Source: Methylobacterium sp. WSM2598
GTDB lineage: Bacteria; Pseudomonadota; Alphaproteobacteria; Rhizobiales; Beijerinckiaceae
Direction of reading: 5' to 3'
Assembly: GCF_000379105.1 (NCBI RefSeq)
Contig: NZ_KB900609.1
Location: forward strand, 3,369,007-3,404,444
DNA: 35,438 nucleotides
Part shown: positions 21,800-29,300 of the stretch, in pieces
How the letters are laid out: the number at the start of each line of letters is the position of its first letter
Numbering within the stretch: the first letter of the stretch is position 1
Notes under the pieces: model-generated
Told to the model about the DNA's origin: nothing
Database searches by the model: none
The model's input: only the letters and a program-made list of their open reading frames with translations
Program-made: the position numbers and the translations under genes

Positions 21800-22355
21800 C
21801 CCTCTTGTCCTCACCCTCACGCGGCCCGGTCTGGCGGCGTGCGTGCGCGCGCAGGGCGACGGCCTCCAGGCCGTCGTGGACCGCGTCGCGGTCGGCCGCG
21901 GCGTGCCGTCCGGCATCTCCTACGTGGGGTATACGCCCAGTAAGGATGCGACGGCGCTCCAGACCGAGGTGATCCGGGTCCCGGTGATCTCCGGCGCCAA
22001 GCTCGGCGCCCCCGGCCAGGCGCGCTTCCGGGTCCTGGCCGAGGTCCCGAAAACGTCGAGCCCCTCCGAGTACGCGATCCGGGAGGTCGGGTTCTTCCTG
22101 AGCGACGGCACGCTGCTCGCGCTCTGGTCGGATCCGACGCCGGGGTTCGTGCTGGCCTCGAAGACCGCGCTCGCGGACGTCGCCTTTTCGATGGATCTCG
22201 TCCTCGACCAGATCCCCACCAACGCGCTGACGCTGGCCGTCCTGGAGCCCGAGATCCCCGAGTGGGCCGCGGCGATCGCCGAGCTGCTGGGCGCCGAGGC
22301 CGGGTCCTGGCGCGACAGCATGCGCTTCGTCCTGCGGCGCGACTTCAACCTCTGA
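21792..22355 (+). CDS. Tail fibre N-terminal attachment protein, P2 gpH-like
   Basis: 187-residue protein matching the baseplate-attachment domain at the N-terminus of P2-type tail fibres: LTRPGLAACVRAQGDGLQAVVDRVAVGRG, then ATALQTEVIRVPVISG, the EYAIREVGFFLSDGTLLALWSDPT motif, and the ALADVAFSMDLVLDQIP strand. P2 gpH continues for several hundred residues; this protein stops after the attachment domain and a short helix, so it looks like an adaptor onto which the fibre encoded next is mounted. ATG at 21792 overlaps gene I by eight bases. Confidence 0.82.
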   Translation: MSDPLVLTLTRPGLAACVRAQGDGLQAVVDRVAVGRGVPSGISYVGYTPSKDATALQTEVIRVPVISGAKLGAPGQARFRVLAEVPKTSSPSEYAIREVGFFLSDGTLLALWSDPTPGFVLASKTALADVAFSMDLVLDQIPTNALTLAVLEPEIPEWAAAIAELLGAEAGSWRDSMRFVLRRDFNL

Positions 22356-22373
22356 TCCGAAGGAACTCCGCAC

Positions 22374-23144
22374 ATGACGACGGTAGTTGACGCCCTGACC
22401 GATGCGACGACCGCGCTCAACGCCGCGCTCGCGCAGTGGCAGACGCTCTACAATCAGGTCGTGGCCCAGGGCGCGACCAACGTGACCAACATCACAAACA
22501 TCATCAACAATTTTCAGAACCGCCCGCGGTCGCTTCAGATCTTCGTTGACCCGTCGAACGGGTCCGATACGACCGGGTCCGGCGCACTGCAAGCGCCCTA
22601 CCGTAGCCTCGACAAGGCGATCGAGAACCTTTACCTGGACGGCAAGACCGAAATCATCTGCCTCGGCGATGTGCAGCTCAATTATTACCGCGCACTGTAC
22701 TCGGACATCACGATCGTCGGCGCGACCCTGGACACGCCCGACAACTCGACCCCCTACGTCTCCGCGCAGCGCGGGCTGACCTTCCGCAACGAGGCGCTGA
22801 ACTCGCCGCTGCCGTTCTACGGCCGGGTTCCGGGCGGGTTCATCGCCGGCACGGCCAATATCACCTTCGGCTACCTGGATATCATGCTGCCGAACCCGTC
22901 ATCGGATGTCACGTTCCCGTACTGCATCCAGACCTCCGGGCAGATCAACGCGAACAATGTCACCATCGCGGCCCCGTCTGGAAGTCTTGCCAAGCTGTTC
23001 CGCACCGAAGCGGGCTTCCACTCCTCGTTCTACTTCAGCGGGTCGCTCGGCGCGAACGCCGCGGGCCGGGTCTTTTCCGGCGTGGCGGCCGGCGTCAACC
23101 CGAACAACTACAGCGTTTACACGTCGAGCCTCACCTCGGCGTGA
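22374..23144 (+). CDS. Tail fibre/spike protein, coiled coil plus beta-helix
   Basis: 256-residue probable receptor-binding fibre. Residues about 1-50 are helical and Asn/Thr-rich with a heptad look (VTNITNIINNFQNR), suitable for a trimeric stalk. From about 55 on, FVDPSNGSDTTGSGALQAPYRSLDKAIENLYLDGKTEIICLGDVQL is the opening typical of pectate-lyase-like right-handed beta-helix proteins (VdpsnGsDtt.G....P..sl..Ai). Repeating beta strands follow to the end. ATG at 22374 has AAGGA upstream. It is placed between the H-like adaptor and a putative fibre chaperone, as P2 places H then G. It has lower GC3 than its neighbours, common in exchanged fibre genes. Confidence 0.75.
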   Translation: MTTVVDALTDATTALNAALAQWQTLYNQVVAQGATNVTNITNIINNFQNRPRSLQIFVDPSNGSDTTGSGALQAPYRSLDKAIENLYLDGKTEIICLGDVQLNYYRALYSDITIVGATLDTPDNSTPYVSAQRGLTFRNEALNSPLPFYGRVPGGFIAGTANITFGYLDIMLPNPSSDVTFPYCIQTSGQINANNVTIAAPSGSLAKLFRTEAGFHSSFYFSGSLGANAAGRVFSGVAAGVNPNNYSVYTSSLTSA

Positions 23145-23175
23145 TCCCCCGCCCCCCCGACAGGATCCCGCGCTC

Positions 23176-23688
23176 ATGCCGCAGACCTCCGCCGATGTCC
23201 TCGCCGCGCTCAGTCTCGATCACGGGGCCGAGAGCTTCCGCGACGCACCCGTCGCCTTTCTGCGCGCCCGCGGCGTGCCCGACGCCGTGATCGTTCCGGC
23301 CGTGCGCGCCAAGCTCGCCGCGCTGGTCGACGCCAAGGCGGAGGCCCTGCGGCTCGCCCTGGTCACGCCCGGCGCCGGGCAGGCCATGGAATATCAGGAG
23401 GTCCGCGCGCAGGCCGGCGCCGCCCTCGCCGCCTCCGGCGCCGTCAAGGCCTCGGATTATCCCATGCTGGCCGCCTCGATCGGGATCGACGTCGATCCCG
23501 CCACCGGGGCCCCGGCCACCGACGTCCTCGGGGTCGCCAGGGCCGCGCGGGCGGCCGCTGCGGCGTGGGTCGAGGCCGGCGCCGCCATCCGCGCGGCGCG
23601 GCTCGCGGCGAAGGCCGCGATCGCCGCGGCGGCGACACCCGAGGCGGCGGTGGCCGCCTTCGAGGCGGCGAGCTGGCCCGCCCTCTGA
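23176..23688 (+). CDS. Probable tail-fibre-associated protein/assembly factor
   Basis: 170-residue helical, alanine-rich protein in the position of P2 gene G (tail fibre assembly). It contains EALRLALVTPGAGQAMEYQEVRAQAGAALAASG, followed by YPMLAASIGID. This resembles the pattern of phage fibre-assembly or DUF4376-like domains (R...it.g.gq..eY..K..EA.......YP.l.a..g). Long Ala-rich helices follow (VARAARAAAAAWVEAGAAIRAARLAAKAAIAAAATPEAAVAAFEAA). ATG at 23176 has ACAGGA upstream; the longer frame upstream is antisense-like. The chaperone role is inferred from motif and place. Confidence 0.55.
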   Translation: MPQTSADVLAALSLDHGAESFRDAPVAFLRARGVPDAVIVPAVRAKLAALVDAKAEALRLALVTPGAGQAMEYQEVRAQAGAALAASGAVKASDYPMLAASIGIDVDPATGAPATDVLGVARAARAAAAAWVEAGAAIRAARLAAKAAIAAAATPEAAVAAFEAASWPAL

Positions 23689-23731
23689 GCCTCCCCCTGC
23701 CCGGGTGATCCGGGCGCCCCTCCCACCCCGC

Positions 23732-23760
23732 ACGCCGCCTCCATGGCGGCGTTTCTGTTT
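23732..23760 (+). terminator. Terminator-like hairpin before the sheath gene
   Basis: A perfect 8-bp stem ACGCCGCC (23732-23739) / GGCGGCGT (23745-23752) with a 5-base loop, followed by a T-rich tract (TTCTGTTT). It could end the baseplate transcript or partly insulate the sheath gene. Confidence 0.5.
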
Positions 23761-23771
23761 GGAGCACGCCC

Positions 23772-25058
23772 GTGACCGCACCCACCCTCGGCTACATCGC
23801 GACCCGGCCGGACGACGATCCGATCGTCGTCGCGGGGACCGACTTCTCGAAGGTCGGCATCCTCTCGACCTCGGCGGACGCCGACGCCGATGTCTTCCCG
23901 CTCAACACGCCCATCCGCTTCAGCAGCACGGACCCCGCGTACCTCTCGAAGATCGGGACCGGCTACCTCGCGGACGCCCTTCAGCTGCTCAACGCGCAGC
24001 TGAAGGGGCTCGCCGCCGACGTGATCGTGGTCCGCGTGGCCGAGGGCGCCAGCTCCGACCCGACGACCAAGCTCTCCCAGACGCTCGCGAACTGCGTCGG
24101 CAGCGCTGGCAGCAACACCGGCCTCTACGCCTTCCTGACCGCCGCCGAGGTGGTCAAGGCGGTCCCGCGGCTGATCATCGTCCCGGGCTACACCGCCCAG
24201 CAGCCGGACGGCACGGGCGTCGCCAACCCGGTCATGGCGGCGATCGGGCCGGTGCTCGACACCCTCCGGGCGTTCATGCCCTACGACGTCGCCCCGGGCT
24301 CCGCGGACGCGGCGATCGCCGGGCGCGAAACCATGTCGTCCATGCGGATGATGCCGGTGGGCGTGGCGGTCCGCGCGTACAAGACCGTGAGCAACGTCAC
24401 GACCCTGACCACGATGCCGGCGAGCCCGATCGTGGCGGGCCTGTTCGTGCGCCAGGACAACAACCTGGGCGGCAAGCCCTTCGACACGATCTGCAACCAG
24501 CCGGTCTACGGCATCGCCGACGTCAGCCGCCCGATCGCGTTCAGCCTCATCGACGGCTCGACCGAGGGCCAGACGATGCTGGCCTCCGACGTCTCGATCA
24601 TCGTCTCGGGCCAGTCCGCGAACGTCGATGCCATCGCGGACGGCGGCTTCGTCTTCCTCGGCTGGGAGACGTGCGACATCAGCGAGAACTGGCGGCAGGC
24701 CCATCAGGTCCGCGGCCAGGACTATATCGATGTCGAGGAGCAGAAGATCACTCGCAAGTACCTCGGCAAGCGCATCACCCCGCGCGTGGTCGAGAGCTGG
24801 CTGAAGTCCCTCGACTTCGCCATGCTCGACCACGTCAAGGCGGATCCGCCGGACATCCTCGGGTACAAGATCGTGTTCTCGAAGGATCTTAACTCGGCCA
24901 ATCAGGTCGAGCTGGGGATGCTTCACATCCAGAGCTATATCCAGCAGGCGCCGATCTTCCTCGTCGCGCAGAACGACGTGCGGAAGTACCGCCCGGCGCT
25001 GGACGCCCTGGTGGCGACCGTCATCGCCAATACCGGGAACCTGACCGCCACGGTCTGA
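23772..25058 (+). CDS. FI: Tail sheath protein, P2 gpFI-like
   Basis: 428-residue contractile sheath protein (P2 gpFI family, PF04984 type; P2 gpFI is 396). Landmarks are an N-terminal PTLGYIATRPDDDPIVVAGTDFSKVGILSTSADADADVFPLNTPIRF, the LIIVPGYTAQQ and ALIDTLRAF-like segments in the middle (VLDTLRAFMPYDVAPGS), and the conserved C-terminal interlock region FLGWETCDISENWRQAHQVRGQDYIDVEEQKITRKYLGKRITPRVVESWLKSL. GTG at 23772 has GGAG upstream. It is followed by the tube gene, as in P2. The sheath contracts to drive the tube through the envelope. Confidence 0.95.
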   Translation: MTAPTLGYIATRPDDDPIVVAGTDFSKVGILSTSADADADVFPLNTPIRFSSTDPAYLSKIGTGYLADALQLLNAQLKGLAADVIVVRVAEGASSDPTTKLSQTLANCVGSAGSNTGLYAFLTAAEVVKAVPRLIIVPGYTAQQPDGTGVANPVMAAIGPVLDTLRAFMPYDVAPGSADAAIAGRETMSSMRMMPVGVAVRAYKTVSNVTTLTTMPASPIVAGLFVRQDNNLGGKPFDTICNQPVYGIADVSRPIAFSLIDGSTEGQTMLASDVSIIVSGQSANVDAIADGGFVFLGWETCDISENWRQAHQVRGQDYIDVEEQKITRKYLGKRITPRVVESWLKSLDFAMLDHVKADPPDILGYKIVFSKDLNSANQVELGMLHIQSYIQQAPIFLVAQNDVRKYRPALDALVATVIANTGNLTATV

Positions 25059-25066
25059 CCCCAGCA

Positions 25067-25091
25067 ACCCGCGCCGCGGCCCGGCGCGGGT
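25067..25091 (+). repeat. 10-bp perfect hairpin between sheath and tube genes
   Basis: ACCCGCGCCG (25067-25076) pairs with CGGCGCGGGT (25082-25091) around a 5-base loop. There is no T-run. It probably stabilises or punctuates the sheath mRNA. Confidence 0.6.
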
Positions 25092-25125
25092 CCCCGCTCC
25101 CCTCTCGACAGAAGGATAGCCCGCC

Positions 25126-25653
25126 GTGGCCCAGGACATTCTCATCATGGAGGAGGTCGACGTTCGTCGTGCGGACGACAGCGACGACACCCGCGTCTTC
25201 ACGATCAACAAGATGGCGCTGCCCGGCCTGAAGCGGAAGACTAGCGAGCACACCCCAGGCGGTGGTACCGGCACAGTCAACTTCGCGCTACCGATGATCG
25301 ACGCGCTGGAGCCGAAGTTCTCGGTGAAGGGCGTCGACCTGGACGTGCTGAGGAAATTCGGCTTCTCGGCCGGCACGAACGACAAGTGGACGTTCGCCTC
25401 GACGCTCCGCAACAAGAAAACCAATCGTCTTCTGCCGGTCCGCGCCACGATCCAGGGCGTCGTCTGCGAGTGGTCGCCGGGTGAGCACACCCCGGGCGAG
25501 CTGATCGACTGCGATCACTCGCTGATGGAAGTGACCTACTATGAGCTGGTCGTGAACAACGAGCAGATCTTCAAGTGGTCGTTCTACACCCGCGAGTGGA
25601 TCCACGGCGGGACGGACGTGTTCGCCGAGTACCGCGCGGCTCTCGGCGTCTGA
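25126..25653 (+). CDS. FII: Tail tube protein, P2 gpFII-like
   Basis: 175-residue major tail tube protein (P2 gpFII family; P2 gpFII is 172). Matching segments are LIMEEVDVRRADDSDDTRVFTINKMALPGLKRKTSEHTPGGGTGTVNFALPMIDALEPKFSVKGVD, then TFASTLRNKKTNRLLPVRATIQGVVCEWSPGEHTPGELIDCDHSLMEVTYYELVVNNEQIF. This is the conserved core, including the typical ...G......ld.G.......H.......Y.. layout. GTG at 25126 follows AGAAGGATAG. Its hexamers stack to form the DNA conduit inside the sheath. Confidence 0.95.
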   Translation: MAQDILIMEEVDVRRADDSDDTRVFTINKMALPGLKRKTSEHTPGGGTGTVNFALPMIDALEPKFSVKGVDLDVLRKFGFSAGTNDKWTFASTLRNKKTNRLLPVRATIQGVVCEWSPGEHTPGELIDCDHSLMEVTYYELVVNNEQIFKWSFYTREWIHGGTDVFAEYRAALGV

Positions 25654-25656
25654 TCG

Positions 25657-25687
25657 GGCGGGCGGCGCCTCCGGGGCGCCGCCCGCC
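25657..25687 (+). repeat. 13-bp perfect hairpin after the tube gene
   Basis: GGCGGGCGGCGCC (25657-25669) pairs with its exact inverse at 25675-25687 around a 5-base loop, beginning just after the tube stop codon. There is no T-run. It is one of the strongest stems in the window. Confidence 0.65.
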
Positions 25688-25708
25688 TCAACGGAACAGG
25701 TGGACCAG

Positions 25709-26263
25709 ATGGAAAGCTTCGAGACGCTCGTCCGCGACTACGCGCCGGCCGGCAAGGCCGCGCCCGCGCCCCAGGCAGCCCCGCAGGCAGCCGTTTCGGC
25801 CCCGGAGGCGGGGAAGGGCCGGCGCCGGGGCAAACGCCCGCTGGCGGTCAAACCTCGGGCCGCGGAGCCCGCCCCCGCCCCGCCCCCGGCGGAGCCGGAT
25901 GAGGAGCCGGTGTTCGTGGGCGGCAAGCCCCGCTCGGCCGAGTTCCCGCTGGAGTGCCCGATCGCCTACCAGGGCCGGGTCTACGACACCGTGGTCCTGC
26001 GCCGCCCGACCGCGGCGGAGGTCGCGGCGTTCTTCGACGCCCTGGCCGAGAGCGGCTTCCGGGGCCTCCCGGTCTTCTACACCCCGGACGGAACACCGAT
26101 CCCCCACAAGGTGATCGAGCGCCTGGACCCGGACGACGACGACAGGATCGGCGCGCGGATCATGGATTTTTTGCCGCGCCGGATGCTGCCGCCCGCCGTG
26201 ACCGACGGCAGCGAGTCGACCCCCGCCTCTGGCGAGACTACCGGGCCGACATCCTCCGCGTGA
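25709..26263 (+). CDS. Tail assembly chaperone, short form (P2 gpE-like)
   Basis: 184 residues from ATG 25709 (AGGTGG upstream; GTG 25700 would add three). The N-terminal half is a long Pro/Ala/Lys-rich disordered stretch. The folded core FPLECPIAYQGRVYDTVVLRRPTAAEVAAFFDALAE matches phage tail assembly chaperones of the Mu gp41/P2 gpE type (Pl...G..y..v.lRrPta.ev). It sits between tube and tape measure, where P2 has E/E' and lambda has G/GT. Such chaperones coat the tape measure while the tube polymerises. A T TTT TTG heptamer at 26167-26173 allows a -1 shift to a longer fusion. Confidence 0.85.
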   Translation: MESFETLVRDYAPAGKAAPAPQAAPQAAVSAPEAGKGRRRGKRPLAVKPRAAEPAPAPPPAEPDEEPVFVGGKPRSAEFPLECPIAYQGRVYDTVVLRRPTAAEVAAFFDALAESGFRGLPVFYTPDGTPIPHKVIERLDPDDDDRIGARIMDFLPRRMLPPAVTDGSESTPASGETTGPTSSA

Positions 26264-26352
26264 TCGGCGGGACGCGCGCCGAATTGGACGCGCTGCCCTG
26301 GGACGACTTCGTCCGCGAGTGGCGCTGCGCCAAGCGCATGGCGCGCCTGTGA
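25709..26352 (+). CDS. Tail assembly chaperone, -1 frameshift fusion (E+E'/GT-like)
   Basis: If ribosomes slip -1 at 26167-26173, translation leaves the short form and continues in the overlapping frame as FFAAPDAAARRDRRQRVDPRLWRDYRADILRVIGGTRAELDALPWDDFVREWRCAKRMARL. It stops at 26350-26352, giving about 214 residues. The extension's ending (L.WDDFVREW..A) is typical of lambda gpT/P2 gpE' C-termini. It has no good start of its own, and the tape-measure gene begins 18 bases later, so fusion is the natural way to make it. The joint spans 26167-26173, so the product is not a single plain reading frame. Confidence 0.78.
26167..26173 (+). other. Programmed -1 frameshift heptamer T TTT TTG
   Basis: In the zero frame the sequence reads GAT TTT TTG; the heptamer T TTT TTG fits the X XXY YYZ rule for tandem -1 slippage. 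It lies at the 3' part of the short chaperone gene, and the -1 frame downstream is open for 180 bases. GC-rich sequence follows and could form a stimulatory stem. Confidence 0.75.
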
Positions 26353-26370
26353 CCCGAGAGAGCCCCGCCC

Positions 26371-29300
26371 ATGGCCAGCAAGACCGCCTCGCTCATCATC
26401 CGCTTGACCGATCAGGTCACGGGTCCGGCCGGGCAGGCGTCGAAGGCGCTCCAGGGGCTCTCCAAGGCCGGCGACGGCCTCAACAAGCTGAAGAACGCCG
26501 CCTCGGGCCTGGACGAGCTGGGGACCAAGCTCCGGCGCGCCCGGGGCGAGGTCGAGCGCGCGTCGCGGGAGCTGGCCGCGGCCGAGAGGAAGGTCGCCTT
26601 CTTCGCGCGCTCCAAGGCGTCGGGCAGCTCGAACTACGCGGCCTTCAAGGCCAGCGGCGAGGTCGACGCGGCCCAGGCGCGGCTGCGCGCCGCGAAGGCG
26701 CAGTTCGCGGCCTCCCAGCGCACCCACGAAGGGCTCAAGACCACCTTCGACGGCCAGAAGGCCGTGGTCCGCGGGCTCGCCGCCACCCTGGCCTCCGCGG
26801 CCGGGGGGCTGAAGCAGGTCACGTCGGCCGAGGGCGCGATCGCCGGCGCGACCAACGGCGCCAACGCGGCGCTGCGGACGCAGGGCAACCTGTTCTCGAC
26901 CATCTCCCAGCGCGCGGCCAGCGCCGCCAAGGCGTACAGGGACGTCGCGGCCGGGATGGCCGCGGCCGGGCGGCAGTCGGCGGCCCAGCAGGCCGCCAGC
27001 CGCCGCATGATCGACGGCATGAGCTCCCCCGCGCGCGCCGCTCGGGCGCAGACGGCGGCCCAGAGGCAGGCCGAGCTGGCCGCGACCTATCAGGCGGGCC
27101 GGCGCTACTCGACCGGCTCGATGGCGGGCGGCGCGGCCCGGAAGGGCGGCGCGGAGGGCGGCACCTCCATCGCCGGGGGCGCGGTCGAGGCCCTGGAGGG
27201 GCTGGGCGCCGCCGAGCTGGCGAAGCGGACCTACGAGAAGGCCCGGGATGTCTACCTGGACTTCGACGAGGCGACGCGCCGGCAGCGCGCGGTCATGGGA
27301 ATCAGCGAGGACACGCAGAGGCCGCTGACCACGCAGGCGCTCCAGATCGGCAAGGACACCCGGTTCACGAACTCGGACGTCGTGAAGGCGCAGACCCTCG
27401 TCGCGTCCTCGCTGCCGGATCACCTCAAGACCGTGGCGGTCATCTCGGCCATCACCGAGAACACCAAGGACTACGCGCTCGCCATGGGAACCACCATGGA
27501 CGAGGGCGCCGAGGCGATCATCTCGCGGATCAAGGGCCGGCAGTACGACCTGTCCTCCCCGGATGCTGCGGCGACGAGCGCCAAGCACGCGGCGAACCGG
27601 CTGGTCCAGTTCGGCAAGTCCTCGGGCGCGAGCCACCACGACATCATGGGCTACACCAAGTTCGGCGCCGCGCCCGGGCAGGTGATGGGCTTCTCCGAGG
27701 AGTTCTCGGACTCGCTGGCCGCCCAGCTCAAGCGCCTGGGCTACGACGGCGCGATGGCCGGCACTTTCGTCCGGGCGGCGGCGACCAAGCTGACCGTGCC
27801 GACGAACAAGGGCCGCAACGCCCTGGCGGCGGCCGGCTTCGACCACGACGACTACGTCTCCCCCGGCAAGAAGATGTCGGCGGACAACCTCGACAATCTG
27901 GTCCGCCTCCAGTTCGGCAAGGGCCTGAACGCCTCTCAGCTGAAGCGCATCGGCGAGCTGCTGAACGACGAGGACGTGGTCGGGGACCGGGCGGAGTTCG
28001 TGCCGCAAGTCTCCGAGATCCTTCAGGAGACGCTGGCGAAGAAGGGGAAGAAGGGCAAGGTCAACGCCCAGGACGCCCAGAAGATCGCCAAGGCGGTCAA
28101 CGACTACATGAACATGACCTCTGGCGCGGTCGACAGCGAGCGCCTGCTCATGGACATCCTGAAGCAGGGGCTGACGCCCGCGCTCGCCAAGTACCTGTTC
28201 GGCCAGGAGCACGGCGGCCGGGCGCTCGGCCTGCGCCCCGAGATGCTGGAGAAGGACCGCAAGGCGTTCGAGCACACGCCGGAGGACCGCGCCTCGCAGT
28301 TCGGCAAGGACGTCAACGCGGGCGCCTACGGCGAGTACAACCAGATGAAGGGGTCCTTCGAGACCGCCTACATGCGCGCCGCCCAGGCGAACGACGAGCG
28401 ACTGCGCGGGATGTGGAAGGCCATCGGCGATCTGGCCGACAAGTTCTCGGACCTCTCCGACAGCTCGATCCGCACGGCGACCGACCTCGCGACCGCGACG
28501 ACGGCGTTCCTGACCCTGAAGGGGACGCTCTCCGCGCTCGGCATGTTCGGGGTCAGGGCGGCCGAGGGGCTGGGCGCGATCCTGAGCAAGATCACCCCCT
28601 TCATCGCGGCGGCCTACGCGGGCGCCAAGACCGGGCAGGCGATCGGCGAGGGGATCAACGAGGTCGGCGCCATCGCGGGGGGCAAGTACTGGACCCCCAA
28701 GGACGAGGAGGAGCTGGCCGACCTCCGGCGGCAGCGCGACGAGAAGCGCGGCCAGATCGAGGCGCGGCAGGCGAAGTTCCACCCCTCACGGCGCGGGGAG
28801 TTCGACCCCGAGAGCGACCGGCTCCAGAAGGACATCAGCGTCCTGGAGAACCGCATCCGGTCGGGCGAGGAGACGAAGCGCGCCGGGCTGCCGATCGGCG
28901 AGGCCGCCCGGGAGGCCCTGGACGCCCGCGCAGCGGCCAAGGCCGCCCCCGCGGCTCCACCGGTCAAGCCCCCGGAGGTCAAGCGCGGCTGGGAAATGCT
29001 GCGGCGCGACGCGGCCGAGGCCGGCAGCGATGCCGGCCAGAGCGCGGGCGAGCGGATCGGCGAGGGGATCAACGAGGTCGGCGCCATCGCGGCCGGCAAG
29101 CACTGGACCCCGAAGGACAGCGAGGAGGTGGCCGAGCTGCGCCAGCAGCGCGACGCCAAGCGGGCCGAGATGACCGGCATCGAGGGGTGGATCCGCCCCT
29201 CGATGCGCGGCCAGCCGAACGCGGGCCTCGACCGCCTCCAGCGCGAGGTCCAGACGCTCGACGACCGGATCAGGGCCGGCGAGGAGCGCCAGCGCGCGGG

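Noticed and set aside
26077..28782. Long open frame on the minus strand (about 900 codons) opposite the tape measure gene
   Set aside because: It mirrors the codon structure of the tape measure gene, is Arg/Gly/Leu-rich, has no domain, and overlaps a well-supported gene. It is a high-GC antisense artefact.
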